NCBI RefSeq assembly: GCF_008056315.1 | Contig: NZ_VRKQ01000008.1 | Coordinates: forward strand, 248,001 to 312,000 | Direction of reading: 5' to 3' | DNA: 64,000 nucleotides | Source: Seonamhaeicola maritimus | GTDB taxonomy: Bacteria; Bacteroidota; Bacteroidia; Flavobacteriales; Flavobacteriaceae | In this document: positions 49,974 to 59,515 of the stretch, piece by piece | Layout: every line of letters begins with the position of its first letter | How positions within the stretch are numbered: position 1 is the stretch's first letter | Notes under the pieces: generated by a model | What the model saw: only the letters and a program-made list of their open reading frames with translations | Told to the model about the DNA's origin: nothing | Databases searched by the model: none | Made by a program: the position numbers and the translations under genes

Positions 49974-52646
49974 ATGAAGGTTAAGCAAACAAAATACATG
50001 AAGTTATCAGGATTAGAGCCACTGATTCTGAACGAGAATAGCAACTTTATCAATATTGGTGAACGTACTAATGTTGCTGGTTCTCGTAAATTTTTACGTT
50101 TGATAAAAGAAGAACAATTTGATGAAGCTTTGGATATAGCCCGACATCAGGTTGATGGAGGTGCGCAGATCATTGATATCAATATGGACGATGGTTTAAT
50201 TGATGGTAAAGAAGCCATGGTTAAGTTTTTAAACTTAATTGCAGCTGAACCAGATATTTGTCGTGTGCCTATAATGATTGATAGCTCTAAATGGGAAATC
50301 ATTGAAGCTGGACTACAAGTGGTACAAGGTAAAGGTGTGGTAAATTCTATTTCGCTTAAAGAAGGCGAGGAGAAATTTATCTGGGAAGCAAAACAGATAA
50401 AGCGTTACGGAGCTGCTGTTATTGTGATGGCTTTTGATGAAGTTGGACAAGCCGATAATTATGATCGTAGAATAGAAATAGCTGAACGTTCCTACCGTAT
50501 TTTGGTAGATGAGGTTGGCTTTCCTTCAGAAGATATTATTTTTGATTTGAATGTTTTTCCGGTGGCAACAGGAATGGAGGAACATAGAAAAAATGCTATA
50601 GATTTTATTGAAGCCACACGTTGGGTGAGACAAAATTTAACCAATGCAAGTGTTAGTGGTGGTGTTAGTAACGTGTCATTTTCTTTTAGAGGAAATAATG
50701 GTGTCCGCGAAGCTATGCATTCTGTATTCTTATATCACGCAATTCAAGCAGGCATGAATATGGGAATTGTAAACCCAACCATGTTGGAAGTTTATGACGA
50801 TATTCCAAAGGATTTATTAGAACATGTAGAAGATGTTATTTTAGATAGACGTGATGATGCTACAGAACGGTTGTTAGAATTTGCTGAAACCGTAAAAGGT
50901 TCAAAAGCTGAAAAAACGGTCGATTTATCCTGGCGAGAAGGATCTGTTCAAGATAGAATTACACATGCTCTAGTAAAAGGTATTGATGCTTTTATTGTTG
51001 AAGATGTGGAGCAGGCAAGACAAGAAGCGTCCAAACCAATCGAAGTTATTGAAGGTCATTTAATGATTGGAATGAATGTGGTTGGTGATTTATTTGGTGC
51101 TGGCAAAATGTTTCTCCCACAGGTGGTAAAATCTGCCCGGGTGATGAAAAAGGCAGTGGCTTATTTAAATCCATTTATTGAAGCTGAAAAATCAGATAAA
51201 TCTGAGCCAGTTGGTAAAATATTAATGGCAACTGTAAAAGGTGATGTGCACGATATTGGTAAAAATATTGTGAGTGTGGTGTTGGCCTGTAACAATTATG
51301 AAATTGTTGATTTAGGTGTTATGGTGCCGCCAGAAAAAATTATAGAAACTGCCATCAGTGAACGTGTTGATGCTATTGGGTTATCTGGTTTAATTACGCC
51401 GTCTTTAGACGAGATGGTGTATTTGGCAAAAGAAATGCAAAGCAAAAACTTTGAAGTGCCATTACTTATTGGCGGGGCAACCACATCAAAAGCACACACG
51501 GCAGTTAAGATTGATACGCAATATAAAAATGCTGTGGTGCATGTTAATGATGCATCTAGAGCTGTAACTGTAGTTGGCGACTTATTGAATAAAAAAACAG
51601 CGCATGAGTATGTGGCGAAAATGAAAAAAGATTATGATGAATTCAGAACTAAGTTTTTAAAACGAGGTAAAGAGAAATCGTATATCACTATAAAAGAAGC
51701 CAGAGAACGCAAGTTTAAAATTGATTGGGATACATCAGAAATTGTGAAGCCAAAAGAAATGGGTGTTCAAATGTTGAAGCAGTTAAGTTTAAAAGAATTA
51801 TTGCCTTATATAGATTGGAGTCCGTTTTTTAGAAGTTGGGATTTACATGGTAAGTTTCCAAATATTTTGAAAGACGAGGTTGTTGGCGAACAAGCTACAC
51901 ATTTATATGAAGATGCTCAGGCTATGATTCAAGAGGTTGTAGCGAAACAATTATTAAAACCAAAAGCTGTTTTTGGATTGTTTGAAGCTAATACTGTAAA
52001 TGAAGATGATATTTCGGTTAAAAAGAAAGGCCAAGAAATAGCTGTTTTTAGAACTTTGCGCCAGCAATTAAAGAAACGTGAAGGAGTTCCTAATCATGCT
52101 TTGTCTGATTTTATAGCACCTGAAGATACTGGGAAAACCGATTATATGGGGGCCTTTTGTGTAGCCATTTTTGGAGCGCAAGAATTAGCAGATGCTTATA
52201 AGGCTAAAGATGATGATTACAGCGCTATTATGGCACAGGCCATTGCCGATAGGTTTGCTGAAGCATTTGCTGAGTATTTACATAAACAAGTAAGGACTAA
52301 ACATTGGGGATACGTTAAAAATGAAGATTTAACAAATGACGAGTTGATAAAAGAAACTTATAAAGGTATTCGTCCGGCTCCGGGTTATCCGGCTTGCCCA
52401 GACCATTTAGAGAAAGAAACTATTTGGGAACTGTTGGAAGTTGAAAAGATTATTGGAGTAACACTTACTGAAAGTTTGGCTATGTGGCCAGCGGCAGCAG
52501 TATCTGGATACTATTTTGCAAATCCAGAAGCTAAATATTTTGGCTTAGGTAAAATTACCGATGATCAATTAACTGATTATGCAACAAGGAAAGGCATTAC
52601 CAAAGATGTAGCCAGAAAGTGGTTGCACCCAAATTTAGCAGAATAA
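49974..52646 (+). CDS. metH: Methionine synthase, folate/cobalamin/activation modules (MetH C-terminal part)
   Basis: An 890-residue protein completing MetH. Residues 20-300 are the methyltetrahydrofolate-binding TIM barrel ([34 protein letters not shown]). About 320-560 is the B12 cap and Rossmann domain, with [14 protein letters not shown] carrying the cobalt-ligand His. About 600-890 is the SAM-dependent reactivation domain, with [15 protein letters not shown]. It transfers methyl from folate to cobalamin and then to homocysteine held on the partner subunit. A dispersed repeat separates it from metF. Controlled by the SAM riboswitch at 48769. Confidence 0.94.
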   Translation: MKVKQTKYMKLSGLEPLILNENSNFINIGERTNVAGSRKFLRLIKEEQFDEALDIARHQVDGGAQIIDINMDDGLIDGKEAMVKFLNLIAAEPDICRVPIMIDSSKWEIIEAGLQVVQGKGVVNSISLKEGEEKFIWEAKQIKRYGAAVIVMAFDEVGQADNYDRRIEIAERSYRILVDEVGFPSEDIIFDLNVFPVATGMEEHRKNAIDFIEATRWVRQNLTNASVSGGVSNVSFSFRGNNGVREAMHSVFLYHAIQAGMNMGIVNPTMLEVYDDIPKDLLEHVEDVILDRRDDATERLLEFAETVKGSKAEKTVDLSWREGSVQDRITHALVKGIDAFIVEDVEQARQEASKPIEVIEGHLMIGMNVVGDLFGAGKMFLPQVVKSARVMKKAVAYLNPFIEAEKSDKSEPVGKILMATVKGDVHDIGKNIVSVVLACNNYEIVDLGVMVPPEKIIETAISERVDAIGLSGLITPSLDEMVYLAKEMQSKNFEVPLLIGGATTSKAHTAVKIDTQYKNAVVHVNDASRAVTVVGDLLNKKTAHEYVAKMKKDYDEFRTKFLKRGKEKSYITIKEARERKFKIDWDTSEIVKPKEMGVQMLKQLSLKELLPYIDWSPFFRSWDLHGKFPNILKDEVVGEQATHLYEDAQAMIQEVVAKQLLKPKAVFGLFEANTVNEDDISVKKKGQEIAVFRTLRQQLKKREGVPNHALSDFIAPEDTGKTDYMGAFCVAIFGAQELADAYKAKDDDYSAIMAQAIADRFAEAFAEYLHKQVRTKHWGYVKNEDLTNDELIKETYKGIRPAPGYPACPDHLEKETIWELLEVEKIIGVTLTESLAMWPAAAVSGYYFANPEAKYFGLGKITDDQLTDYATRKGITKDVARKWLHPNLAE

Positions 52647-52712
52647 CCTGCGTTAGCGATTGAAGCAAGTTACCGTGTAATGCGGAAAGCGCGACCCGAT
52701 AGGGTAACGCCT
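52647..52712. repeat. Dispersed intergenic repeat, longer copy (after metH)
   Basis: Begins directly after the metH stop with CCTGCGTTAGCGATTGAAGC, continues with GCGGAAAGCGCGACCC, tetraloop GATA and GGGTAACGCC, followed by an A8 run. GCGACCC and GGGT..CGC form a hairpin. The GC content is well above its surroundings. From memory, very similar stretches occur between genes in many Flavobacteriaceae; this was not checked. A shorter relative lies at 25417-25439. Confidence 0.6.
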
Positions 52713-52756
52713 AAAAAAAAGATAAAAAAAGAAAAACTGAATTAAATTCAGCATAA

Positions 52757-53713
52757 ATGAAAGTAACTGACCATATAAAAGAAGCGAACGGAAAGACATT
52801 GTTTTCGTTTGAAGTGATTCCGCCAAAGAAGGGGAAGAATATTCAGGATTTATACAATAATATAGACCCGTTAATGGAGTTTAATCCACCTTTTATTGAT
52901 GTGACTACGTCAAGAGAGGAGTATGTTTATATTGATAAAGGAAATGGGCTTTTAGATAAGCGGATTACACGTATGCGCCCAGGAACTGTAGGGATTTGTG
53001 CTTCAATTATGCATAAATATAATGTCGATGCTATTCCGCATTTATTATGTGGTGGTTTTACAAAAGAGGAAACTGAATACGTGTTGGTAGATTGTCATTA
53101 TTTAGGTTTAGATAATGTCATGGCTTTACGTGGTGATTCAATGAAAGATGAAGCTTATTTTAAGCCTGTTAAAGGTGGAAATGCTTTTGCTAGCGAGTTG
53201 GTAGAACAGATTGCTAAACTAAATCGTGGGCTATATTTGCATGATGATGTGGATGTTGAACATCATTCTGATTTTTGTATTGGTGTGGCAGGATATCCTG
53301 AAAAGCACATGGAGGCTCCATCTTTGGTTACAGATTTAAAACGCTTGAAGGAGAAAGTAGATCGGGGTGCAGATTATGTAGTGACGCAAATGTTTTTTGA
53401 TAACAGCAAGTATTTTGAGTTTGTTGAGAAGGCAAAAGAAATGGGAATAAATGTACCTATTATTCCTGGTATAAAACCTATAGCCGTAAAACGTCATTTG
53501 CAATTATTACCGCAGGTGTTTAAGATTGATTTACCGCAAGATTTGATTGATGCCGTTGAAGATTGTAAAGACAACAAAGCGGTGAGACAAGTAGGTATAG
53601 AGTTTGCAATTCAGCAATCAAAAGAATTAAAAGAAGCCGGTGTTCCGGTACTGCATTATTATTCTATGGGAAAAAGTGATAACATACATGCTATTGCTTC
53701 GGCAATGTTTTAA
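52757..53713 (+). CDS. metF: 5,10-methylenetetrahydrofolate reductase
   Basis: Makes methyl-tetrahydrofolate for MetH. It is a 318-residue TIM-barrel flavoprotein: FSFEVIPPKKGKN with the Glu of the active site, VTTSREE, MALRGDSM with the family Arg-Gly-Asp, and VTQMFFDNSKYFEF. The gene lies 110 bases after metH with a dispersed repeat between them. It probably shares the SAM-riboswitch transcript, unless the repeat acts as a processing or terminating element. Confidence 0.94.
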   Translation: MKVTDHIKEANGKTLFSFEVIPPKKGKNIQDLYNNIDPLMEFNPPFIDVTTSREEYVYIDKGNGLLDKRITRMRPGTVGICASIMHKYNVDAIPHLLCGGFTKEETEYVLVDCHYLGLDNVMALRGDSMKDEAYFKPVKGGNAFASELVEQIAKLNRGLYLHDDVDVEHHSDFCIGVAGYPEKHMEAPSLVTDLKRLKEKVDRGADYVVTQMFFDNSKYFEFVEKAKEMGINVPIIPGIKPIAVKRHLQLLPQVFKIDLPQDLIDAVEDCKDNKAVRQVGIEFAIQQSKELKEAGVPVLHYYSMGKSDNIHAIASAMF

Positions 53714-53725
53714 GCAATCCCATTG

Positions 53726-54823
53726 ATGAGGCTGTTTTTAACCTACGTTTTAATTGTTGTTTGTGGCATTTCGTTTGCTCAAGAAAAACAGTATGCATCT
53801 TATTTTGATGTCAATTATTTTAAAGGTAATATATCGCTTCACAATAATGATATTCTTCATTTAATTCAGGGGCATCCTGAGGGTGTTATTCTTAGTTGGA
53901 ATAAGAAAACCTTTGGTTTTAAAGACTGGGAGCAACGTTACAATTATCCTGATTATGGGGTTTCATTTGCTTATCAGGATTTAAAAAATGAGGTTTTAGG
54001 CAATAACTATTCGCTATACGCACATTATAATTTCTACTTTTTTAATAGAATTTTGATGATGAGAGTTGGTCAAGGTTTAACCTATACTACTAATCCGTAT
54101 CATAAGGAGGATAACTACAGAAATATTGCTTTCGGAACACGTTTAATGAGTAGTACCTATGTGATGCTCAATTATAAAATGGAACGCATTTTTGGTAGGT
54201 TTGGGTTGCAAGGAGGTATGTCTCTTATTCATTATTCTAATGCTAATGTAAAGGCACCAAATACGAGCATAAATTCCATGACTTTGAATTTGGGGGTAAC
54301 TTATAGTTTGGAGGATTCAGATCCTGAATATCAAGATACACTTGCTGATGATGACAGAAGATTTACAGAACCTATAAAGTATAATTTTGCATTCAGAACA
54401 GGTTACAATGAAAGTGATATCATTAATAGCGGACAATTTGCTATGTACATCGTATCTGCCTATGCAGATAAACGGATTAATAGAAAAAGTGCTTTGCAGT
54501 TTGGTACAGATGTGTTCTTTTCTAATTTTTTAAAGGAGTATATTAACTATAAGTCGGTGGCATTTGATGAAGAAGATGTTTCTGGAGAAGAAGATCATAA
54601 ACGAATTGGAGTTTTTGCGGGTCATGAATTGTTTATGAATAGAACAAGTTTAGTGACCCAATTGGGGTATTATGTTTATTATCCGTTTGATTTTGAAGGA
54701 CGAACTTATGTTAGGGTTGGAATGAAACGCTATTTTAATGATAAGTGGTTTGCTGCATTGACTCTAAAATCACATGGGTTTAAAGCTGAAGCAGTTGAAT
54801 TAGGAATAGGGGTAAGATTATAA
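53726..54823 (+). CDS. PagL-like acyloxyacyl hydrolase / lipid A 3-O-deacylase family outer-membrane protein
   Basis: A 365-residue protein with a signal peptide ending near ISFAQ (about residue 20) and alternating beta strands rich in Tyr and Phe, typical of an outer-membrane barrel. LIHYSNANVKAPN carries the His-x-Ser-Asn signature of PagL-like lipid A 3-O-deacylases. The start is taken at ATG 53726; an adjacent TTG at 53723 is possible. It sits 12 bases after metF, so it may ride on that transcript, without an evident functional link. Trimming of lipid A acyl chains is family knowledge; the protein is longer than PagL. Confidence 0.75.
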   Translation: MRLFLTYVLIVVCGISFAQEKQYASYFDVNYFKGNISLHNNDILHLIQGHPEGVILSWNKKTFGFKDWEQRYNYPDYGVSFAYQDLKNEVLGNNYSLYAHYNFYFFNRILMMRVGQGLTYTTNPYHKEDNYRNIAFGTRLMSSTYVMLNYKMERIFGRFGLQGGMSLIHYSNANVKAPNTSINSMTLNLGVTYSLEDSDPEYQDTLADDDRRFTEPIKYNFAFRTGYNESDIINSGQFAMYIVSAYADKRINRKSALQFGTDVFFSNFLKEYINYKSVAFDEEDVSGEEDHKRIGVFAGHELFMNRTSLVTQLGYYVYYPFDFEGRTYVRVGMKRYFNDKWFAALTLKSHGFKAEAVELGIGVRL

Positions 54824-54827
54824 AGCA

Positions 54828-55265
54828 ATGCTTATGGAACAAAGATTAACAATAGTTGGATTAGGTGTAAAAAATCTAGATTTAGCTTCTGATTTTTACG
54901 AGAATAAATTCGGTTGGAAGAAAATGAAATCTAGCAACGATGACATAAAGTTTTTTCAGCTTAATGGTATGCTTTTGTCGCTTTATTCAAGAGAAAAACT
55001 AGCAGAGGATGCTACTGTAAGTCATGAGGGTAGTGGGTTTAAAGGATTTACTTTGGCCTATAATACTAGAACTAAAGAAGAAGTTGATGAGTTAATTGAA
55101 ACTTTAGAACTTAAGGGTGTCAAGATTGTTAAAAGACCTGAAGAAGCACTCTGGGGAGGCTATAGTAGTTATGTAGCTGATATGGATGATAATCTTTGGG
55201 AAATAGCTTTTAATCCATTTTTAGCTATAGATGAAAAAGGCAATACTATAGAAGAATCTGAATAA
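54828..55265 (+). CDS. VOC (glyoxalase-like) family protein
   Basis: A 145-residue vicinal-oxygen-chelate protein with two beta-alpha-beta-beta-beta modules. It opens LTIVGLGVKNLDLASDFYENKFGWKK, and the second half has YVADMDDNLWEIAFNP, a common form of the C-terminal module. Metal-ligand positions are only partly conserved (Glu in LWEIAF), so it could be a lyase, dioxygenase-like protein or binding protein. It lies four bases after the PagL-like gene and directly abuts the next gene. Substrate unknown. Confidence 0.82.
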   Translation: MLMEQRLTIVGLGVKNLDLASDFYENKFGWKKMKSSNDDIKFFQLNGMLLSLYSREKLAEDATVSHEGSGFKGFTLAYNTRTKEEVDELIETLELKGVKIVKRPEEALWGGYSSYVADMDDNLWEIAFNPFLAIDEKGNTIEESE

Positions 55266-56012
55266 ATGAAAATTCTAAGATTTACAGTTTTTACGTTTTT
55301 AATTTTTGCTTGTGATAGTGAAAATGCCAATGATTGTTTTCAAAAAACGGGAACTATTATTCAGCAAGAAATCACCGTGGACTCTTTTGATAAAATATTA
55401 GTAAATAGAGATATTGAACTCATTATAAAAGACGGTGTAGCCCAAAAAGTTGTTGTTGAAACAGGCAAGAATTTAATGAATGATGTTACAGTAGAAGTTA
55501 TAGGCGGGAAACTAATACTAACGGATAATAATCTCTGTAATTATGTGCGTGATTACGGAATAACAAAGGTCTACATTACATCTCCAAACATTACTGAAAT
55601 TAGAAGTTCAACCCAATATGATATTAGTTCTGATGGGGTTTTAACCTATCCAAGTTTAACGGTGTTATCAGAAGATTTTGGTGCTCCCGATACTTTTATT
55701 GTTGGAAATTTTAGAATGCAAGTTGATAATAATACGTTTAGGTTGGTCTTTAATAATTTGTCTAATTGCTTTATAAGTGGAAGTACAAATAATTTGCATG
55801 TGTCGTTCGCCGCTGGGAATAGTCGCTTCGAAGGCCGGAATTTAGTAGCTCAAAAAGTTCAACTTTGGAATAGAAGTTCAAACGATATGATTGTAAACCC
55901 TCAACAAGAGATTAAGGGAATCATTTCAAGCACTGGCAATGTTATTGCGGTAAATACGCCAGCAATTATTGATATTGAAGAATTGTATAAAGGGCGTCTA
56001 ATTTTCGAATAA
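55266..56012 (+). CDS. DUF2807 (head GIN domain) lipoprotein
   Basis: A 248-residue lipoprotein: leader MKILRFTVFTFLIFAC with a lipobox Cys16. The mature part is the DUF2807 beta-helix family, with repeated short strands: FDKILVNRDIELIIKDG, KLILTDNNLC, VYITSPNITEIRSS and further rungs. Function of this family in Bacteroidota is unknown; an adhesin-like or envelope role is often supposed. The start codon directly follows the previous stop. Its last 15 bases overlap the end of ackA on the opposite strand. Confidence 0.78.
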   Translation: MKILRFTVFTFLIFACDSENANDCFQKTGTIIQQEITVDSFDKILVNRDIELIIKDGVAQKVVVETGKNLMNDVTVEVIGGKLILTDNNLCNYVRDYGITKVYITSPNITEIRSSTQYDISSDGVLTYPSLTVLSEDFGAPDTFIVGNFRMQVDNNTFRLVFNNLSNCFISGSTNNLHVSFAAGNSRFEGRNLVAQKVQLWNRSSNDMIVNPQQEIKGIISSTGNVIAVNTPAIIDIEELYKGRLIFE

Positions 56013-57185
56013 AGCAACGGACTGTTTGGCTATTTCCAACTCTTCATTTGTTGGAATCACCAATATTTTAACTGGAGAATTATCCGTGTTGATTTCTCTA
56101 ATATTATTAGATCTAATACTGTTTTTAGCATCATCAAGGTTAATTCCTAAATACTCTAAATCAGTACAAACACGTTTACGCATTACATCTGAATTTTCGC
56201 CTATACCGGCAGTAAATACAATAGCATCCAAACCATTCATTATGGCAGCATAACTACCAATATATTTTTTAATACGGTAAGCATTCATTTCTAAAGCTAG
56301 TATACAATTTTTATTCCCTTTTTGAGCTTCTTGCTGAATTTCACGTAAATCACTAAAACCTGTTAATCCTAACATACCACTTTGCTTTTGAAGCATGTTA
56401 TTAATGTCCTTTAGTTTAAAACCATGACGTTCGGCTAAGTGAAATATTATGGCAGGATCTACATCACCAGAACGTGTTCCCATTATTAATCCACTTACAG
56501 GTGAGAACCCTAAAGTATGATCAATACTTTTTCCATTTTTTATAGCAGTCATACTACAACCATTTCCTAAGTGAATGGTAATAATTTTAGAATCTGGTTT
56601 TTCTAAATACTCATTTGCCTTTTCAGAAACATATTTGTGGCTTGTTCCATGGAAACCATATAAACGAATATGATGTTTTTCTAAATACTCATTAGGAATG
56701 GCATATTTATACGCACGTTCAGGAATTGATTGATGGAAAGCGGTGTCAAAAACAGCTACTTGTTTTGCGTTTTTAAATATCTCTTCAGCTACCTCAATAC
56801 CTTCTAAATTTGGAGGATTATGTAAAGGTGCTAAAGAGGATAAAGCTTTTATTTTGTCTTTTACTTCGGCAGTGATAACAGTTGTGTTACTAAAAAACTT
56901 TCCACCATGAACAACTCTATGTCCTACAATACTTATATCATCTGGTGATTTAATGACACCTGTATTTTCATCTAAAAGTTGTTCGGCCACTAGTTCTAAA
57001 CCTTGTTTGTGGTTTGCTACTGGGGTAATATATTCTATGCTATCTACATTCGTTTTGAATTTAAAAATGGCGTCTTCAAATCCAATACGTTCAATTTGTC
57101 CAGAACAAATAATTGTTTCTTCCGGCATTGAAAAAAGTTGAAACTTTAATGATGAACTTCCGGAATTTAATACTAATACTTGCAT
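55998..57185 (-). CDS. ackA: Acetate kinase
   Basis: Interconverts acetate and acetyl phosphate with ATP. It is 395 residues with the N-terminal VLNSGSSSLKFQLF, the central GFHGTSHKYV, and GTRSGDVDPAI and VFTAGIGENS, all standard ASKHA-fold motifs. It lies three bases after pta on the minus strand, forming the usual pta-ackA operon. The 3' end overlaps the DUF2807 gene by 15 bases, tail to tail, without a visible terminator between them. Confidence 0.95.
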   Translation of the reverse strand: MQVLVLNSGSSSLKFQLFSMPEETIICSGQIERIGFEDAIFKFKTNVDSIEYITPVANHKQGLELVAEQLLDENTGVIKSPDDISIVGHRVVHGGKFFSNTTVITAEVKDKIKALSSLAPLHNPPNLEGIEVAEEIFKNAKQVAVFDTAFHQSIPERAYKYAIPNEYLEKHHIRLYGFHGTSHKYVSEKANEYLEKPDSKIITIHLGNGCSMTAIKNGKSIDHTLGFSPVSGLIMGTRSGDVDPAIIFHLAERHGFKLKDINNMLQKQSGMLGLTGFSDLREIQQEAQKGNKNCILALEMNAYRIKKYIGSYAAIMNGLDAIVFTAGIGENSDVMRKRVCTDLEYLGINLDDAKNSIRSNNIREINTDNSPVKILVIPTNEELEIAKQSVALFEN

Positions 57186-57188
57186 AGT

Positions 57189-59279
57189 TTATAGGTCTTG
57201 GGCTTGAATGGCAGTAATAATTACAGTGCTATAAATATCATCAGAGGTACATCCTCTACTTAAATCGTTAACAGGTTTGTTTAATCCTTGTAACATAGGG
57301 CCAATAGCTAATGCTCCCGTTTCACGTTGTACAGCTTTATATGTGTTATTACCAGTATTTAAATCTGGGAAAATTAGTACACTTGCTTCACCTGCGACTT
57401 CAGAGTCTGGTAATTTACTTTTACCAATACGCTTATCTACGGCAGCATCATATTGAATTGGTCCTTCAATTTTCAAATTAGGAGCTATAGATTTAGCTAT
57501 TTCCGTTGCTTTACGAACTTTGTCAACATCTTCACCTTTTCCTGATGCACCAGATGAATATGATAACATAGCTACTTTTGGCTCAACCCCAAAGTTCTTT
57601 GCAGTTTGGGCAGAAGAGATTGCTATTTCAGCTAATTGTTCTGCATTTGGATTAGGGTTAATTGCACAATCTCCAAAAATAGAAACGCGATCTTCTAAAC
57701 ACATAAAGAAAACTGAAGACACTATATTAACACCAGGTTTTGTTTTAATAAATTGTAAGGCTGGACGTAAGGTGTGTTGAGTTGTATGAGCAGCTCCAGA
57801 CACCATTCCATCCGCATGTCCTTTGTGAATCATCATGGTTCCAAAATATGATACATCTGCAATCATATCCTCTGCCATTTGCCTATTTATACCCTTATGT
57901 TTTCTTAACTCATAAAGTGCATCAACATAATCATCAAAAAGAGGTGAATGTATCGGGAATACAGTATTAACATCATTCAAGTCTAATGGAATATCATATT
58001 GTTCAATGCGTGCTTGTATTTTTTCTCGTTCACCAATTAAAGTAATGTTAACTACTTGGGTATTTACTAACCTAGCTGTGGCTCTTAGTACACGTTCGTC
58101 ATAGCCTTCTGGTAGTACAATATGTTTTTTGTCTTTAAGGGCACTTTGTAACAAGTTGTACTGGAACATTCTTGGAGTGAATATATCAGATTGGAAAGTG
58201 ATTAATCGATCTGCTAATTTATCAGTGTCAACATGATTTTCAAAGGTAGAAATCGAGGTTCTTATTTTTTCTGAATTTTCAGCATAAATTCTAGATTTTA
58301 CTTTTCCAATGTCATTAGCCACTGAAAATGTTCCACCATTTACACTAATAACAGGAACAACACTAGAAAGGCCTTCTATTAGTTTTAAAATTGAATTTTC
58401 AGGAAGTAAACCACCTGTTAAAACAATACCCGATATTTTCGGGTAATTTTTTGAAGCATGAGCTTGTAATGCTCCAAGAATAATATCTGCTCTGTCACCC
58501 GAAGTGATTACCAATGCTCCTTCTCTAAGTTTGGTTAGGTAATTTCTAAGCTGCATAGTTCCAACACCAAAATGCTCAACTTGATTGTTTAGCATACTTT
58601 TACCAAACAACACTTTTGCATCTAGTGCTTTAACAATTTCCTTTAAAGTAGGGCTTGCTAAATTTCTTATTTTAGGAATAACAGTGATATCGGTATCGCT
58701 GTTAATACGTTTGCTTAATTTAGGTTTTAAACAGTCAAGAAGTTCCTCGTCTACCTTGTTAATCATCATAGAAAGTACATCAACTTCTTCCTTAAAAGTA
58801 TCATGCGCTAATTGGGCACTATCTATAATTTCCTTTTTCTTTTTACCATCACCATGTAACACTATGATTACTGGTAACCCTAGGTTTTTAGATATTAATA
58901 AATTTATGTCAAGTTCTAAACTAGAATTTTCATGAGAGAAATCTGTTCCCTCAACCAAAACCATATCAAAGCGTTCTTCTAGGCGTTTATACTTTTTGAT
59001 TATTTCATCAATAACTTCTCCTGATTTTCCTTCATTGTATAAGTCTAAAACCTGACTTCTTGTGAAGGCGAAGGTTTTCTTGTAATTGATGTCAATGTCG
59101 AAATGTGAAATCACGGTATTAATGTGATTGTCCATCTCGCCTTCTTCAAGATCTTCAATAATTGGTCTGAAATAACCCACTTTGGCTGTCTTCCCTAATA
59201 GCATGCGCATTAGACCAAGAACAACCACTGATTTGCCGCTATTGGGTTCAATAGTAGCGACATAAATTCCTTTGCTCAT
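57189..59279 (-). CDS. pta: Phosphate acetyltransferase, long form
   Basis: Makes acetyl phosphate from acetyl-CoA. The 696-residue long form has an N-terminal P-loop-like domain (IYVATIEPNSGKSVVVLGL, residues 4-22), a middle DRTGG domain (TSGDRADIILGAL near residue 260) and a C-terminal catalytic phosphotransacetylase domain from about residue 370 (LPEGYDERVLRAT, SYSSGASGKGEDVDKVR). N-terminal regions of long Pta enzymes are regulatory. A -7 box TATCTTTG and a perfect palindrome lie upstream at 59300-59307 and 59430-59449. Confidence 0.94.
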   Translation of the reverse strand: MSKGIYVATIEPNSGKSVVVLGLMRMLLGKTAKVGYFRPIIEDLEEGEMDNHINTVISHFDIDINYKKTFAFTRSQVLDLYNEGKSGEVIDEIIKKYKRLEERFDMVLVEGTDFSHENSSLELDINLLISKNLGLPVIIVLHGDGKKKKEIIDSAQLAHDTFKEEVDVLSMMINKVDEELLDCLKPKLSKRINSDTDITVIPKIRNLASPTLKEIVKALDAKVLFGKSMLNNQVEHFGVGTMQLRNYLTKLREGALVITSGDRADIILGALQAHASKNYPKISGIVLTGGLLPENSILKLIEGLSSVVPVISVNGGTFSVANDIGKVKSRIYAENSEKIRTSISTFENHVDTDKLADRLITFQSDIFTPRMFQYNLLQSALKDKKHIVLPEGYDERVLRATARLVNTQVVNITLIGEREKIQARIEQYDIPLDLNDVNTVFPIHSPLFDDYVDALYELRKHKGINRQMAEDMIADVSYFGTMMIHKGHADGMVSGAAHTTQHTLRPALQFIKTKPGVNIVSSVFFMCLEDRVSIFGDCAINPNPNAEQLAEIAISSAQTAKNFGVEPKVAMLSYSSGASGKGEDVDKVRKATEIAKSIAPNLKIEGPIQYDAAVDKRIGKSKLPDSEVAGEASVLIFPDLNTGNNTYKAVQRETGALAIGPMLQGLNKPVNDLSRGCTSDDIYSTVIITAIQAQDL

Positions 59280-59299
59280 TATACCTGTTTATTCTTCCA

Positions 59300-59307
59300 C
59301 AAAGATA
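59300..59307 (-). promoter_or_regulatory. -7 promoter box of pta-ackA
   Basis: On the minus strand TATCTTTG matches TAnnTTTG exactly, 21 bases upstream of the pta start codon. A T-rich candidate for -33 (GTTTT) lies about 17 bases further upstream. Confidence 0.5.
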
Positions 59308-59429
59308 CTGTATTGTGTTATTTAAAACTTAGCTCTATGTGAGGTTTAATTCAAAATTAATACTGCAACAAAATTACTACCCCATTATTGTAGTAAAGAT
59401 GATATTTGTCATGGTTTTTGCTAAAGTAA

Positions 59430-59449
59430 TAAATTGGTTAACCAATTTA
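59430..59449. promoter_or_regulatory. Perfect 20-bp palindrome, GntR-like operator candidate
   Basis: TAAATTGGTTAACCAATTTA is a perfect palindrome whose centre, TTGGTTAACCAA, fits the TGGT...ACCA half-sites known for GntR/FadR-LldR-type regulators. It lies between gldA and pta, 150 bases upstream of pta. On the minus strand it falls between TTTTTTG and a TACTTTAG box, so it could overlap a second, upstream pta promoter. Confidence 0.55.
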
Positions 59450-59515
59450 GACAAAAAAGATGTAAATAATTAAGGATTGTAGTTGTAAAATTAAAATAGA
59501 TTGAAATTTAAAAGA

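Noticed and set aside
49940-49990. metH interrupted by a frameshift
   Set aside because: The first protein ends just after its zinc site, the second has its own ATG 15 bases later and begins at a module boundary. Two-piece MetH is a regular form in Bacteroidota.
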